From the NCBI RefSeq assembly GCF_013284245.2, contig NZ_CP085876.1, positions 4,986,001 through 5,050,000 of the forward strand: a DNA stretch of 64,000 bases, read 5' to 3'. Of the stretch, positions 1-9,473 are shown one piece after another (the first letter of the stretch is position 1; each line of letters starts with the position of its first letter). The notes beneath the pieces were generated by a model. It did no database searches, was not told where the DNA came from, and saw only the letters and a list, made by a program, of their open reading frames with translations. The DNA is from Brevibacillus sp. DP1.3A. GTDB taxonomy: Bacteria; Bacillota; Bacilli; Brevibacillales; Brevibacillaceae. Position numbers and translations under genes: made by a program.

Positions 1-37
1 AGCTCATGCTGCGTAATGGTGTGTAATAAAGAAAAAC

Positions 38-235
38 TTACATGTAAGTGAGCATTTGCTCAATACGTTTTTGATCGCCTTTGGAAACGAGTGCAGCTTT
101 GCGCAGGTGGCGCTTAGCTTTCGTCGATTTGTTAGCGAACAAGTGGCTACCAAACGCACGGTCGCGCTTCAATTGGCCGCTTCCAGTCTTTTTGAAACGT
201 TTCGCAGCGGCCTTGTTGGTTTTCATTTTAGGCAT
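38..235 (-). CDS. rpmI: 50S ribosomal protein L35
   Basis: This is the 65-residue protein L35 of the large ribosomal subunit. It is small and very basic, begins [20 protein letters not shown] and shows the family's [22 protein letters not shown] stretch in order, at the usual length. It lies 30 bp downstream of infC on the same strand, the standard infC-rpmI-rplT arrangement, so rplT is expected just outside the left edge. Expression should follow the infC promoter and leader. Confidence 0.98.
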   Translation of the reverse strand: MPKMKTNKAAAKRFKKTGSGQLKRDRAFGSHLFANKSTKAKRHLRKAALVSKGDQKRIEQMLTYM

Positions 236-265
236 CTGAAAAATCCTCCTGTCTAAACTACTATC

Positions 266-787
266 TTACTGCTTTTCCGCTTTCGGAGCCAGAATCATGA
301 TCATGCTGCGACCCTCGATCTTCGGCTTGCGCTCAGGCGTAGCGAGATCTTCACACTGGGCAGCAACACGTTCCATAACGCCTAGTCCAATTTCGGAGTG
401 GGTGATTTCACGTCCACGGAAACGGATCGTACACTTCACCTTGTGTTGATCCTCCAAGAACTTGCGGACGTTGCGAAGCTTTGTTTGAAAATCGTGTTCC
501 TCGATGTTAGAAGAAAAACGCACTTCTTTCAGCTCGATGATCTTCTGGTTTTTACGCGCTTCTTTTTCCTTTTTCGCCTGCTCGTATTTGAACTTTCCAT
601 AGTCCATGATACGGCATACAGGCGGCTTGGCTGTAGGAGCAACGTTTACCAGATCCAATTCAGCTTCCTGGGCAATGCGCAATGCTTCCCTAAAAGGTAC
701 GACTCCCAATTGGCTCCCGTCAGCACCGATTAAACGGACTTCACGGGCTCGGATCGCTTCGTTAATTAACATTTGATCCTTGCTAAT
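266..787 (-). CDS. infC: Translation initiation factor IF-3
   Basis: IF-3 binds the 30S subunit, prevents premature joining of 50S and checks start-codon pairing. The protein has the N-terminal [13 protein letters not shown] motif and the C-terminal domain with [18 protein letters not shown]. The reading frame is open further upstream, but conservation begins at [14 protein letters not shown]. An ATT codon at 787-785 follows a GGGGGTGG ribosome-binding site, so I take ATT as the start (173 residues). ATT starts are typical of infC and allow IF-3 to repress its own translation. The next gene is rpmI. An in-frame ATG further in (MLIN) is the only nearby alternative. Confidence 0.95.
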   Translation of the reverse strand: MSKDQMLINEAIRAREVRLIGADGSQLGVVPFREALRIAQEAELDLVNVAPTAKPPVCRIMDYGKFKYEQAKKEKEARKNQKIIELKEVRFSSNIEEHDFQTKLRNVRKFLEDQHKVKCTIRFRGREITHSEIGLGVMERVAAQCEDLATPERKPKIEGRSMIMILAPKAEKQ

Positions 788-993
788 ACTTGCCACCCCC
801 GTCAATTTCGAGAAGGAACAAAAATATGCGAACGCAATCTGCGCCCGCACATATCTCACCTAAGCAATTTCATCAGATCCGAGGATCCTTGCGTAAGAGT
901 TACCTGTCAACAGTCGTATACGACGTCGACCCAGGTGAGAAGCTGTGCGCCTCTGCTTGTTCTCGAAGTATGAAGTGTTTATACACGCAACTT
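788..993 (-). promoter_or_regulatory. infC operon 5' leader, probable L20-type autoregulatory leader
   Basis: About 200 nt of untranslated leader separates the promoter from the ATT start of infC. It contains TCTCACCT (940-933, minus strand) and its exact complement AGGTGAGA (861-854), which could pair over about 70 nt, and a 12-bp palindrome GTCGTATACGAC at 913-924. Bacillus infC operons carry a leader controlled by ribosomal protein L20, and long-range pairing is part of that design. Assignment to that family is inference from position and pairing. Confidence 0.55.
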
Positions 994-1022
994 ATATTAC
1001 AAGGTAGCTTGGGTTTTGTCAA
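994..1022 (-). promoter_or_regulatory. Promoter of the infC operon
   Basis: Reading the minus strand, TTGACA (1022-1017) and TAATAT (999-994) are separated by exactly 17 bp, a near-consensus vegetative sigma-A promoter. It sits just past the end of moaA and drives the long leader of infC. Confidence 0.85.
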
Positions 1023-1035
1023 GGCTAATACCTAA

Positions 1036-2055
1036 TTATCCCCCGATATGGGACATTTCAACCTTATCACGCTTGGCGAGACCAGGCGTTTCACTTAGTC
1101 GTTCCTCCGAGTAGCGCACGTCGCGCCGCTCCCAGATCGCACGTATCAGCTCGCGAATCTCCTCATCCGTGCGTCCATCGCGGACTGGCTCGCGCAAATC
1201 ATCTCCGGATGAAGCGAAGAGACAGTTGTACAATTTCCCTTCTGCCGACAGGCGAGCTCGCGTACAAGTGGAGCAAAAAGCTTGGGTCACCGATGAGATC
1301 AACCCGATCTCCTGGTCCGATCCCTCATAGCGATAGCGAGAAGCCACCTCTCCATAGTAGTTCGCTTCAGTCGCTACCAACGGCATCTCTTCATGGATCA
1401 TGCGCACAATTTCACGGGAAGGTACGACTTGATCCAGCCGCCAGCCGTTACTGTTTCCCACATCCATGAATTCAATAAATCGAAGGGTGTGCCCTTGCTC
1501 ACGGAAGTACCGTGCCATCGGCAAAATATCTTGATCGTTGACTCCGCGTTGTACCACCATGTTGATCTTGATCGAAAGCCCGGCATCTGCCGCAACACGA
1601 ATCCCTTCCAGCACGGTATCGACCTGATAGCCTCTACCGTTCAACATCCCAAAGCGCTCATTATCCAAGCTGTCTAAGCTGACCGTGACCCGATCCAGAC
1701 CTGCTTCTTTTAGTGCTTGCGCATGGCGGGACAAGAGAGAACCGTTGGTCGTCATCGCAATATCTTGAACGCCTTCCACTTCACGTATCATTCGAATCAA
1801 TTCAGGCAAATTTCTGCGCATTAATGGCTCTCCGCCGGTAATGCGGATTTTCCCGACCCCAAGCGAAGTAAAGATCTGGGTCAAACGGGTAATCTCCTCA
1901 AAGGTCAGCAACTTACTTTGCGGCAAAAACTCAAAATCCGGTCCAAAAATTTCGGCAGGCATGCAATAACGACAACGAAAGTTACATTTATCGGTGACAG
2001 ATATTCGTAAATCCCGGAGAGGACGGTTCCGCAAATCAAGCACTTTTTCTGGCAT
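1036..2055 (-). CDS. moaA: GTP 3',8-cyclase MoaA (molybdenum cofactor synthesis)
   Basis: MoaA is a radical-SAM enzyme that, with MoaC, converts GTP to cyclic pyranopterin monophosphate, the first step of molybdenum cofactor synthesis. The radical-SAM cluster motif CNFRCRYC is near residue 24. GGEPL follows near residue 74, and the C-terminal second iron-sulfur site is visible as CSTCTRARL with a later Cys in LYNCLF. The 339-residue length is normal. The C-terminus ends SHIGG, close to the family's conserved double-glycine tail. No other moa genes are adjacent, so the gene appears isolated here. Confidence 0.96.
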   Translation of the reverse strand: MPEKVLDLRNRPLRDLRISVTDKCNFRCRYCMPAEIFGPDFEFLPQSKLLTFEEITRLTQIFTSLGVGKIRITGGEPLMRRNLPELIRMIREVEGVQDIAMTTNGSLLSRHAQALKEAGLDRVTVSLDSLDNERFGMLNGRGYQVDTVLEGIRVAADAGLSIKINMVVQRGVNDQDILPMARYFREQGHTLRFIEFMDVGNSNGWRLDQVVPSREIVRMIHEEMPLVATEANYYGEVASRYRYEGSDQEIGLISSVTQAFCSTCTRARLSAEGKLYNCLFASSGDDLREPVRDGRTDEEIRELIRAIWERRDVRYSEERLSETPGLAKRDKVEMSHIGG

Positions 2056-2172
2056 AGATGTTCACTCTCCTTTTATCGCATTTCGACTTAGTACCAGTCT
2101 ATTATCATAAATCGAAATAGCCAAATTTTCAAACGTAAACCGCACATTGTGTCATAAATGGGACCACTTTGC

Positions 2173-2212
2173 AAAAAAAGAGTACGAATACCTCCCGACA
2201 TTCGTACTCTTT
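2173..2212 (-). terminator. Terminator of the chemoreceptor gene
   Basis: Inverted repeat AGAGTACGAAT / ATTCGTACTCT followed on the minus strand by a run of seven T, just beyond the chemoreceptor stop codon. Confidence 0.9.
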
Positions 2213-2225
2213 CCGTTATGCATTC

Positions 2226-4280
2226 TTATATCTTAAATTTACTGATCATTCTTTCCAGTTCACGAGCCATATGATTCAAGGATTCAAATGAAGCGGAAAA
2301 CTCTTCCATAGTGGCCAATTGTCCTTTGGAGGAAGCAGCCAGATTTTCAGCATTGTGCGCTGAAATCCTTGCAATTTGAGCAGTCTCGTCCACAGATGCT
2401 GCTACTTGTTCCGATCCAGCGGACATCTGTTCAGAGACAGCAGATACCTCCTGAATTTGATCGGTTATCTGTTGAATTTCTTGTAAGATGCGTTGGAAGG
2501 CTTCTCCTGACTCCAGTACAGTAGACAATCCATCCTGAACATCTTGATTGACTGAATCCATCGCGGTGACCGCCATGGTCGTATCTGCTTGGATCTCCTG
2601 AATGAGGTTGGCGATTTGCCGAGCAGACTCATCAGATTGTTCAGCGAGTTTTCTCACTTCATCTGCTACGACAGCAAAACCTCGTCCATGCTCTCCCGCA
2701 CGGGCAGCTTCGATGGCTGCATTGAGAGCAAGCAGATTCGTTTGGGAAGCAATTCCCGTAATCACATCAATGATTTGCACAATTTCTTTGGATCGCTCAC
2801 CCAATTGCTTGACTACGGATACGGAATGTTCCACAGAGTCACGGACGGAGTCCATTTGCTGGATAGCTTTTTGGATGGACTGGTTTCCTAGCTGCGCTTC
2901 ATCCGCCGTACATGTAGATGCTTCCGAGATGATGGAGGTTGTTTCCGCCACACGCTGGATGCCGATTGACATTTCTTCCATCGCTCTTGCGGATTCTTCC
3001 GTACCTCTGAGCTGATTTTGCGCCCCGCTCGCTACCTCCTGTATGGTAGTAGATATCTTGTTCGTAGTATCTACATTGTCTGCCAAGCGAACCGATATGT
3101 TGTCTGACGAAGTAGAGAGGGTGTTAACCGCTTTTTGGACTTCCCGAATGAGTCCTTGGATGGATACTTGCATCACCTGAATGCTCTGACCAAGCATGCC
3201 GATTTCATCTTTTCTTTCCAAAAGGTTTTTGGGCAATTCAGCAGTAAAGTCACCACGTCCGATCTGGGCAATCTGGTCAACGATGGCAAGCAATGGCTTG
3301 GTGAATTTGTGCGAGAAAAGAACGGAAGCGACAACCGCTAGTAAGGCAAACAAAATACTTAACATCCCGATGATGAAACCGATTTGATGGGCTTCAGCAG
3401 AGAGCTCAGCTTTTTCAATAAACGAAATATATTTCCAGCCAGTTTTGTCTGAAGTAAAGACGTTCGCCAAATACTCGGTATCGTTCATCGTGACCGCAAA
3501 GCTGCTGGGGGTATTCTCTGCGATAGCAGCCAATTCAGGAATTTGCGTATCTTTCAGTTTTTTCGAATTGAGCTCGGGGTTCTTCGGATTAGCCAAAATC
3601 GTTCCGTCTTTGCCAACCAGCATGAGATAACCCGTTTTCCCAATCTTAATTTCTTTCAAAATGTCGGTTAGCCCTTTTAAATTCACATCCAGTCCAACGA
3701 CGCCCAGTGGTTCACCCTTGTCATCCTTTAGCATCGTCACGTTACTGATCACGATACTGTTGTCGCCCAAATAGAGATACGGATCTGTCGTGATCACTTT
3801 TCCGGGATTCTCCATTGGGGTTTTGTACCAATCCCTTGTACGCGGATCGTAATTCGGAATGACATCATCTGTCGGCCACTGTATGTATCCTCCGTATTTT
3901 GTCGCTAAATAAATAAATGCAGTATTCGGATGAGAATCGACAAATCGTAGGAAATCTTTAAAAATGGCCGCCTCTACCCCGCCATTTTGCAGTGGGGTAT
4001 GCTTGGTTTTGGTTGGTTTGTCCATATACGTCGTGATAGTGTTATCTGCACTTTTTAATAAGGGACTGCCTGCTATCAGGTTTACGTTTTCACGAATCGA
4101 GTCGAAATACAAGTTAATCGCGTTGTCTACTTGAGCCACTTCTTTTGTCGAGGATTCAATAAAATAAGTCTGGATTCGCTCCTCCATACTGACATATACA
4201 AATGAGCTAATCACTCCAATCGGGATTAAAATAATGGCAAGAAATGCTGCTATCAGTCTTTGCTTGATGCTTACCCGCAT
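2226..4280 (-). CDS. Methyl-accepting chemotaxis protein
   Basis: This transmembrane chemoreceptor (684 residues) signals to the CheA-CheW complex. A first membrane segment (about 9-30) is followed by a large extracellular region (about 31-295) with Cache-type sequence ([34 protein letters not shown]). A second membrane segment (about 298-320), a HAMP linker and a long helical signalling domain complete it. The highly conserved tip is present around residue 510 ([34 protein letters not shown]). The ligand is unknown; Cache domains often bind amino or organic acids. It is a single-gene unit with its own terminator. Confidence 0.94.
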   Translation of the reverse strand: MRVSIKQRLIAAFLAIILIPIGVISSFVYVSMEERIQTYFIESSTKEVAQVDNAINLYFDSIRENVNLIAGSPLLKSADNTITTYMDKPTKTKHTPLQNGGVEAAIFKDFLRFVDSHPNTAFIYLATKYGGYIQWPTDDVIPNYDPRTRDWYKTPMENPGKVITTDPYLYLGDNSIVISNVTMLKDDKGEPLGVVGLDVNLKGLTDILKEIKIGKTGYLMLVGKDGTILANPKNPELNSKKLKDTQIPELAAIAENTPSSFAVTMNDTEYLANVFTSDKTGWKYISFIEKAELSAEAHQIGFIIGMLSILFALLAVVASVLFSHKFTKPLLAIVDQIAQIGRGDFTAELPKNLLERKDEIGMLGQSIQVMQVSIQGLIREVQKAVNTLSTSSDNISVRLADNVDTTNKISTTIQEVASGAQNQLRGTEESARAMEEMSIGIQRVAETTSIISEASTCTADEAQLGNQSIQKAIQQMDSVRDSVEHSVSVVKQLGERSKEIVQIIDVITGIASQTNLLALNAAIEAARAGEHGRGFAVVADEVRKLAEQSDESARQIANLIQEIQADTTMAVTAMDSVNQDVQDGLSTVLESGEAFQRILQEIQQITDQIQEVSAVSEQMSAGSEQVAASVDETAQIARISAHNAENLAASSKGQLATMEEFSASFESLNHMARELERMISKFKI

Positions 4281-4368
4281 ACGTATCCCCCGCAGTTCTT
4301 CTTGATGTCCATAAGAACAATTACCCTACATCCTTTTCCCGTTCTTTTTTCCAAGTAAACGTATAATG

Positions 4369-4398
4369 AAAAAAGCCGCCCAAAACTTCAGGGCGGCT
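4369..4398 (-). terminator. Terminator of thrS
   Basis: AGCCGCCC and GGGCGGCT form a strong GC-rich stem; the minus-strand 3' side runs into six T. It lies directly after the thrS stop. Confidence 0.9.
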
Positions 4399-4414
4399 CT
4401 ACTTCTATACGCTT

Positions 4415-6328
4415 TTACTTCATTTCATTGATTTCAGCGCGGATTTTTTCTACAAACGCATCCACTGTCATCGCGCCTTCATCGCCCACTCCGCGTTTGC
4501 GGACGGACAGTGTACCGTCAGCCACCTCTTTTTCACCGATGACCAGCATGTACGGGATTTTTTCAACTTGTGCTTCACGGATTTTGTAGCCGATCTTCTC
4601 ATTGCGGCCATCCAGCTCTACGCGAATGCCAGCTTGTTGCAGTTTTTCTCTTACTTGTTCTGCATATGGCATATGCACTTCGCTGATGTTCATGATGCGT
4701 GCTTGGATCGGAGTCAGCCAAATCGGGAATGCACCAGCGTAGTGCTCGATCAGGATACCAATGAAGCGCTCCATGGAGCCGTACATCGCACGGTGCAAAA
4801 CAACTGGACGATGCTTCTCGTTGTCTTGACCGACATAAGTCAGGTCGAATTTCTCAGGCATTTGGAAGTCCAGCTGGATCGTTCCACATTGGTGACGGCG
4901 TTTCAGAGCGTCGGTAATTTGGAAGTCGATCTTCGGTCCGTAGAACGCACCGTCTCCGTCTTTGATTTCATAGGCCATACCGAGCTCATCCAACACTGTT
5001 TTCAGAGAGCTTTCTGCTGCTTCCCATAGCTCATCAGAGCCCATGGAATCTTCCGGACGAGTGGACAGAGCCACACTGTATTCGAAGCCAAATACCTTGT
5101 AGATGCTATCAATCAAAGTGATCATGCCTTTGATTTCGCTCGCGATCTGATCAGGACGAACAAATACGTGCGCGTCATCCTGGCAGAAGGTACGCACCCG
5201 CAGCATTCCATTCAATGCCCCGGAGTACTCATGGCGGTGAACTTGCCCGAACTCGGAGTAACGGATCGGCAGGTCGCGGTAGGAATGCATCTCGTTTTTA
5301 TAGATCAGCATGTGACCTGGGCAGTTCATTGGTTTCAAGGCATAAGTCGCGTTGTCTACTTCAGAGAAGTACATGTTCTCTTTGTAATGATCCCAGTGAC
5401 CAGATTCTTTCCAGAGACGCTCGTTCATGAGGAACGGAGAGCGCACTTCTGTGTATTGTGCCAATTGTTGCAGACGGCGGGAGAATTGCTCCAGCTCGTT
5501 GCGAACAGTGAAGCCTTTTGGCAGGTAGAACGGCATACCTGGTGCTTCCTCGGAGAACATGAACAGTCCCAGTTCTTTACCCAATTTGCGGTGATCGCGC
5601 TTTTTCGCTTCTTCGATGAAGTGCAGATATTCATCCATGTCTGCTTTTTTCGGCCAAGCTGTACCGTATACGCGTTGCAGAACTTGGTTTTCTGCTTTTC
5701 CGCGCCAGTATGCACCTGCCACGCTCATCAGCTTGAATGCTTTGATGAAGCCAGTGGACGGCAAGTGCGGACCACGACAGAGGTCGAAAAATTCGCCTTG
5801 CTCATACATCGTGATAGTCGCATCCTCTGGCAGGTCGCGAATCAGTTCCAGCTTCAGGTGATCGTTCAGTTCTTGGAAAATCGCAGTTGCTTCTTCGCGG
5901 CTTACGACTTTGCGGCGAATCGGCAGGTCTTCCTTCACGATTTTTTCCATTTCTGCTTCGATTTTGCCCAAATCCTCTGGGGAAAGGGAAACTGGAATAT
6001 CCATGTCGTAGTAGAAGCCATCTTCGATCACAGGACCGATTCCGAACTTCACTTCAGCGCCGTAAATGCGTTTTACCGCTTGAGCGAGCAAGTGAGCTGT
6101 ACTGTGGCGGTATACTTCCAACCCGTCGGCAGAATCGAGGGTAACGATTTCAATCGCTGCGTCATCTGTGAGTTCTGTGTACAGATCGACAACCTTGCCG
6201 TCTTTTTTACCAGCTACTGCCTTTTTCTTCAGGCTAGAGCTAATGGAGCCTGCGATGTCTTCGATAGTAATCCCAGCGTCGTATTGACGAACGGCTCCAT
6301 CTGGGAAAGTAACATGAATTTGTGCCAC
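4415..6328 (-). CDS. thrS: Threonyl-tRNA synthetase
   Basis: The enzyme charges tRNA-Thr with threonine. Visible parts are an N-terminal TGS domain (IHVTFPDGAVRQYDAG), the editing domain with HSTAHLLAQAV, and the class II catalytic core. In the core, MNCPGHM and the motif-2 segment QVHRHEYSG provide zinc-binding Cys and His, and LHRAMYGSMERFIGIL is motif 3. A C-terminal anticodon-binding domain ends the protein. The frame opens 17 codons earlier, but conservation starts at AQIHVTF. A GTG at 6328 preceded by GGAAGG is the best start (637 residues), and the earlier codons overlap the T-box terminator. Regulation is by the upstream threonine T-box. Confidence 0.97.
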   Translation of the reverse strand: MAQIHVTFPDGAVRQYDAGITIEDIAGSISSSLKKKAVAGKKDGKVVDLYTELTDDAAIEIVTLDSADGLEVYRHSTAHLLAQAVKRIYGAEVKFGIGPVIEDGFYYDMDIPVSLSPEDLGKIEAEMEKIVKEDLPIRRKVVSREEATAIFQELNDHLKLELIRDLPEDATITMYEQGEFFDLCRGPHLPSTGFIKAFKLMSVAGAYWRGKAENQVLQRVYGTAWPKKADMDEYLHFIEEAKKRDHRKLGKELGLFMFSEEAPGMPFYLPKGFTVRNELEQFSRRLQQLAQYTEVRSPFLMNERLWKESGHWDHYKENMYFSEVDNATYALKPMNCPGHMLIYKNEMHSYRDLPIRYSEFGQVHRHEYSGALNGMLRVRTFCQDDAHVFVRPDQIASEIKGMITLIDSIYKVFGFEYSVALSTRPEDSMGSDELWEAAESSLKTVLDELGMAYEIKDGDGAFYGPKIDFQITDALKRRHQCGTIQLDFQMPEKFDLTYVGQDNEKHRPVVLHRAMYGSMERFIGILIEHYAGAFPIWLTPIQARIMNISEVHMPYAEQVREKLQQAGIRVELDGRNEKIGYKIREAQVEKIPYMLVIGEKEVADGTLSVRKRGVGDEGAMTVDAFVEKIRAEINEMK

Positions 6329-6369
6329 TGTGGATTCTTCCTTCCTGTATCTTGTTTGGTTGAGAAAAT

Positions 6370-6642
6370 AAAAAAACACTCATCCCCAAAAAGGGACGAG
6401 TGTGTTCTCGCGGTACCACCCTACTTCAAGTCTGTTCACAAAAACAGACTCCTCATTCCATGTAACGGTATTTAACCGGCATACCGATAGTAAAAGCCTA
6501 CGCTTCGTTCCCGGTAGCTACTCGAAGGTGGTAGATCAATAACAGTTCGCAGCGAGCTTCCAGCCTGTGACCCGCCTCTCTAGAGCGTCCTAACTATTGT
6601 CCGTGTCCTTCTCATCGTATTTATAAGCGCTGTAAAGTTGTT
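6370..6642 (-). ncRNA. T-box leader of thrS
   Basis: The 14-nt T-box AGGGTGGTACCGCG is exact at 6422-6409. It is followed by an intrinsic terminator (ACACTCGTCCC / GGGGATGAGTGT, then seven T, down to 6370). Upstream lies the stem I region beginning GATGAGAAGGACACGG, with a candidate specifier ACC (threonine) in GATCTACCACC near 6523-6513. T-box leaders sense uncharged tRNA: pairing of its acceptor end with the T-box stabilises an antiterminator and allows thrS transcription. The specifier position is my reading by eye. Confidence 0.93.
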
Positions 6643-6648
6643 GTTGCT

Positions 6649-6678
6649 ATTATAGTTTAGAGGGATTATTCCCGTCAA
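6649..6678 (-). promoter_or_regulatory. Promoter of the thrS T-box transcript
   Basis: Minus-strand TTGACG (6678-6673) and TATAAT (6654-6649) with an 18-bp spacer. The -10 hexamer overlaps the TAA stop codon of the upstream ytxC-like gene, so the thrS promoter is embedded in that gene's 3' end. Confidence 0.8.
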
Positions 6679-7570
6679 GTACACGTCGCTCGGATAGACA
6701 AAGCGAACAAGAGTGGCAAGTAACGAGCCGACTGTCAAAAATACTGCGGATCGTCTGTGCAAGCCCAGGCTTTTCGGAAGCCATATGGAGCACGATACTC
6801 TCAGGAGCCAGTGTAACCAAAGCACTGACCAAATAATCCTCGTCCCTGCATTTTTGTTCGTCCATGTTCAGAACGGTATCCAACTGTTCAAGCCAAAGCC
6901 GATCCCCTTTTTTATCATAAAGATGGAAAGGTTTGTCCACACTAGGAACGACATGAACGACTTCCTGCTTGGTTTCCTGTACAGCAATGAAATAGCGCAA
7001 CAACTCGACAAACTCTTGGTATTGCTTGTCTTCCAGATATTCATCAATGCCAGTTTCCACGAGTTCGAATAGCTCGTTCCAATGTTCCTGTAGTCGAAAC
7101 CGGACGAAGCCCAAGACGTTGATTGTTCTCTCCCACTCCAAATAGGTGAAAACGTTGCGATATACGTTTGCCTTGCGTGTTGTAGCCGTTAACAGTTCCC
7201 TGCCATCAAGCTCGACTTCTTGGCACATACGTTGAATATAAGGAAAAATCTCTGCCCACTCTGTCTCCATCTGTTCGGCAGCGAGTAAGTCAGCGGCCAT
7301 TTCTTCCATAATTTTCGGTTCCTTCACCTGAATGACCCATTCGGCTAATGTAAGAGCAACGAAGGCTCTCGCCCACTCGATGGTCTGCGCGTCATACTCA
7401 GTCTCACACCAGCTTTGAAAGTAGAACAAGAGGTATCCATTCTCTTCTTGCTCCCTGTATGTAATGCGCACCGGTGCAGTGTTGACCCGCTCCGTCATCT
7501 CATTTACGATAGCCCGATACGTGTCACAATGCTCAGGGACATTCTCCAGCAATACGCGAAACGTCTGCAT
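6650..7570 (-). CDS. ytxC: YtxC-like sporulation-associated protein
   Basis: This resembles the YtxC family of putative sporulation proteins, found next to thrS in Bacillus as well. It is a soluble, mostly helical protein of about 306 residues. The recognisable core is LLTATTRKANVYRNVFTYLEWERTINVLGFVRFRLQEHW, with EYLEDKQYQEFVELLRYF after it. Its biochemical role is unknown. I chose the ATG at 7570 (MQTFRVLL) because GGGGGG lies 7 bp upstream of it; the frame is open for seven more codons. The 3' end contains the thrS promoter. Confidence 0.8.
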   Translation of the reverse strand: MQTFRVLLENVPEHCDTYRAIVNEMTERVNTAPVRITYREQEENGYLLFYFQSWCETEYDAQTIEWARAFVALTLAEWVIQVKEPKIMEEMAADLLAAEQMETEWAEIFPYIQRMCQEVELDGRELLTATTRKANVYRNVFTYLEWERTINVLGFVRFRLQEHWNELFELVETGIDEYLEDKQYQEFVELLRYFIAVQETKQEVVHVVPSVDKPFHLYDKKGDRLWLEQLDTVLNMDEQKCRDEDYLVSALVTLAPESIVLHMASEKPGLAQTIRSIFDSRLVTCHSCSLCLSERRVLDGNNPSKL

Positions 7571-7687
7571 AACCATCCCCCCAACCGCCATTGTAGTTAC
7601 AGTATATGTCCCGTCAGGAGCGATATACTTTTAAACGGTTGGAAACTCAGGGAAGGTTGCAGGTAAAAAGTTCCTGATTAAATAACC

Positions 7688-7748
7688 AAAAAACGCTCCC
7701 CTGCCGATTTCCCTTTGTTAGGAGGTGGGGCAGAGAAGCGTTTTTTTG
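7688..7748 (-). terminator. Terminator of mqnC
   Basis: AACGCT with TGCC on one side and GGCA with AGCGTT on the other form a hairpin flanked by A and T runs on both sides. It lies after the mqnC stop and could also act on the other strand. Confidence 0.75.
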
Positions 7749-7753
7749 GTTTA

Positions 7754-8860
7754 TTAGTTTTGCATGACAAAATCACGTTCTGCCATCTCGCCGTCTTTGA
7801 AAACGCGCAGAATGTCATACTGTGTGTTGCGCTGTGCAGGGATTTTGCCTGCGCCGCGAATGAGCTCCAAAATTTGGTTCGTGTTTACCTTGTACGTACA
7901 TGCCGCTGCGGAAACAACGTTTTCTTCCATCATCGTTTGACCGAAATCGTTCGCTCCATAAGAGAGAGAAAGCTGACCGTAATGCGGGCCCATCGTCACC
8001 CAGGAGGATTGGAAGTTTTTGATATTATCCAGCATAAGGCGGCTGATTGCCAGTGTTTTCAAGTATTCCTCTGGCGTATTGTTGACAGCCTTCATGTTGG
8101 TGTTGTCCGGCTGGAAGGTCCAGACGATAAACGCTTTGAAGCCGCCTGTCTCATCTTGTGCATCACGAATTCGCAGAAGGGACAGTACACGCTCTTCCAT
8201 CTCTTCCCCAAAACCAATTACCATGGTAGCTGTACCTGGCAAGCCTGCACGGTGTGCGGCTTTTTGAGTATCAATCCATTCAGTCCAAGAACCCTTCAAG
8301 CGGGAAATCTTCTGACGTGTACGATCATCGAGGATTTCGCCACCCGCTCCCGGCAAGGAATCGAGACCCGCTGCCTTCAGCTCTTTCAGCACTTCCTCGA
8401 CAGACATGTTGGAAACTTCCGCGATTTTCATCACTTCCGCTACAGACAGAGAGTGCATCGTAATATGCGGGAAGCGCTGCTTGATCTCACGCAAGAGGTC
8501 AGTATAATAATCCAGTTTCAGATCCGGATTGGTACCGCCTTGCATCAAGATTTCTGTACCGCCAACGTCCACGGTCTCCTGAATTTTTTGGAAAATCGTT
8601 TCTTTGGGGAGAACGTATCCTTCAGAAGAGCCCGGGCGACGGTAAAAGGCACAAAAACGGCAATACGTGTCACATACGTTCGTGTAATTGACGTTGCGAC
8701 TGATGACAAAAGTCGCAATCGGTTCTGGATGATGCTTTTGCATGACCAGATTGGCGTAATGTCCGATCTTTTCGATTTCATTGCTCGCAAACAAAGCCAG
8801 ACCGTCTTCGAGACCCAGTCGTTCACCTGCGAGAGCACGTTCCAATATAGAATCGATCAT
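7754..8860 (-). CDS. mqnC: Cyclic dehypoxanthinyl futalosine synthase MqnC
   Basis: MqnC is a radical-SAM enzyme of the futalosine route to menaquinone; it cyclises dehypoxanthine futalosine. The cluster motif CDTYCRFCAFYRRPG is near residue 66. Typical blocks follow: GGTEILMQGGTNPDL, then SLPGAGGEILDDRTRQKISRLKGSWTEWIDTQ. The start is placed at MIDSILERAL (8860) because AAGGAG lies 8 bp upstream; the frame remains open for another 53 codons without conservation. The length of 368 residues fits the family. No other mqn genes are nearby. Confidence 0.95.
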   Translation of the reverse strand: MIDSILERALAGERLGLEDGLALFASNEIEKIGHYANLVMQKHHPEPIATFVISRNVNYTNVCDTYCRFCAFYRRPGSSEGYVLPKETIFQKIQETVDVGGTEILMQGGTNPDLKLDYYTDLLREIKQRFPHITMHSLSVAEVMKIAEVSNMSVEEVLKELKAAGLDSLPGAGGEILDDRTRQKISRLKGSWTEWIDTQKAAHRAGLPGTATMVIGFGEEMEERVLSLLRIRDAQDETGGFKAFIVWTFQPDNTNMKAVNNTPEEYLKTLAISRLMLDNIKNFQSSWVTMGPHYGQLSLSYGANDFGQTMMEENVVSAAACTYKVNTNQILELIRGAGKIPAQRNTQYDILRVFKDGEMAERDFVMQN

Positions 8861-8963
8861 AAGGATCACTCCTTGTACCATACGTAAATTCCATCCCACA
8901 TCATAACACAATACCAGGACATCGGCTATAGCCCGAGGTGCTGGCAGATTCGCTCCATACGCG

Positions 8964-8988
8964 AAAAAACCCTGCAAGAGACAGGGCT
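8964..8988 (-). terminator. Terminator after the 74-residue gene
   Basis: CCCTG / CAGGG stem followed by TTTTTT on the minus strand, 20 bp past the stop of the small gene at 9006-9230. Confidence 0.75.
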
Positions 8989-9005
8989 TGGAATCGCAAT
9001 GATTC

Positions 9006-9230
9006 TTATTGTTCTTCATATCCGATCTGTTCGTATACTTCTGGCTCCCAGTAAATCACGGTTTGCGCGAGTGGCAAATTCGTTTCGCGTGCTCCGTTTG
9101 GTTGGCCATTAAAATAGATGATTTCTGTTATGGCTACCCGATCACCACGAACGTCAATTTCCCCAGACAATTGCAAGTTAGTCCCGTTTGGCGCATAGAA
9201 AACGACTTTTCCCGAACCCAATGTTTTCAT
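9006..9230 (-). CDS. Small hypothetical protein
   Basis: A 74-residue acidic protein with no recognised domain. It has a good ribosome-binding site (GGGAGGAACCA then ATG) and its own terminator, which argue that it is real. The sequence reads like a short beta-rich protein (GKVVFYAPNGTNLQLSGEI, RVAITEIIYFNG), with no signal peptide or membrane segment. It lies upstream of mqnC on the same strand, but a terminator separates them, so a shared role is not implied. Confidence 0.7.
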   Translation of the reverse strand: MKTLGSGKVVFYAPNGTNLQLSGEIDVRGDRVAITEIIYFNGQPNGARETNLPLAQTVIYWEPEVYEQIGYEEQ

Positions 9231-9417
9231 TGGTTCCTCCCATGATGTTTGTCCTGTTTCCCTACATTTTAGTGGATAATCTTTCCTAGCGTCAATGAAA
9301 AAACAAGGACTTCACTACCAATATTCGACCTAGGATACACTCATTGGACCACGCTAATAACCATTTTACTGGCCCAGCGATTCCCACTCGACATCTAACT
9401 TCAGTTGTGGTCTTTCT

Positions 9418-9447
9418 TTGGACAAACTGGCATAGGATAGCTACAAT
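9418..9447 (+). promoter_or_regulatory. Promoter of the YqaA/DedA-like gene
   Basis: TTGGAC (9418-9423) and TACAAT (9442-9447) with an 18-bp spacer, 26 bp upstream of the start codon. Confidence 0.55.
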
Positions 9448-9473
9448 AGAAAAAACCTTCTAAGGAGATGCTC

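Noticed and set aside
5168-6475. Long plus-strand open frame opposite thrS
   Set aside because: It is antisense to the strongly conserved thrS and its T-box, has no ribosome-binding site and no recognisable domain.
7715-8887. Long plus-strand open frame opposite mqnC
   Set aside because: Antisense shadow of a conserved radical-SAM gene; composition is low in typical protein motifs and rich in Cys, His and Phe.
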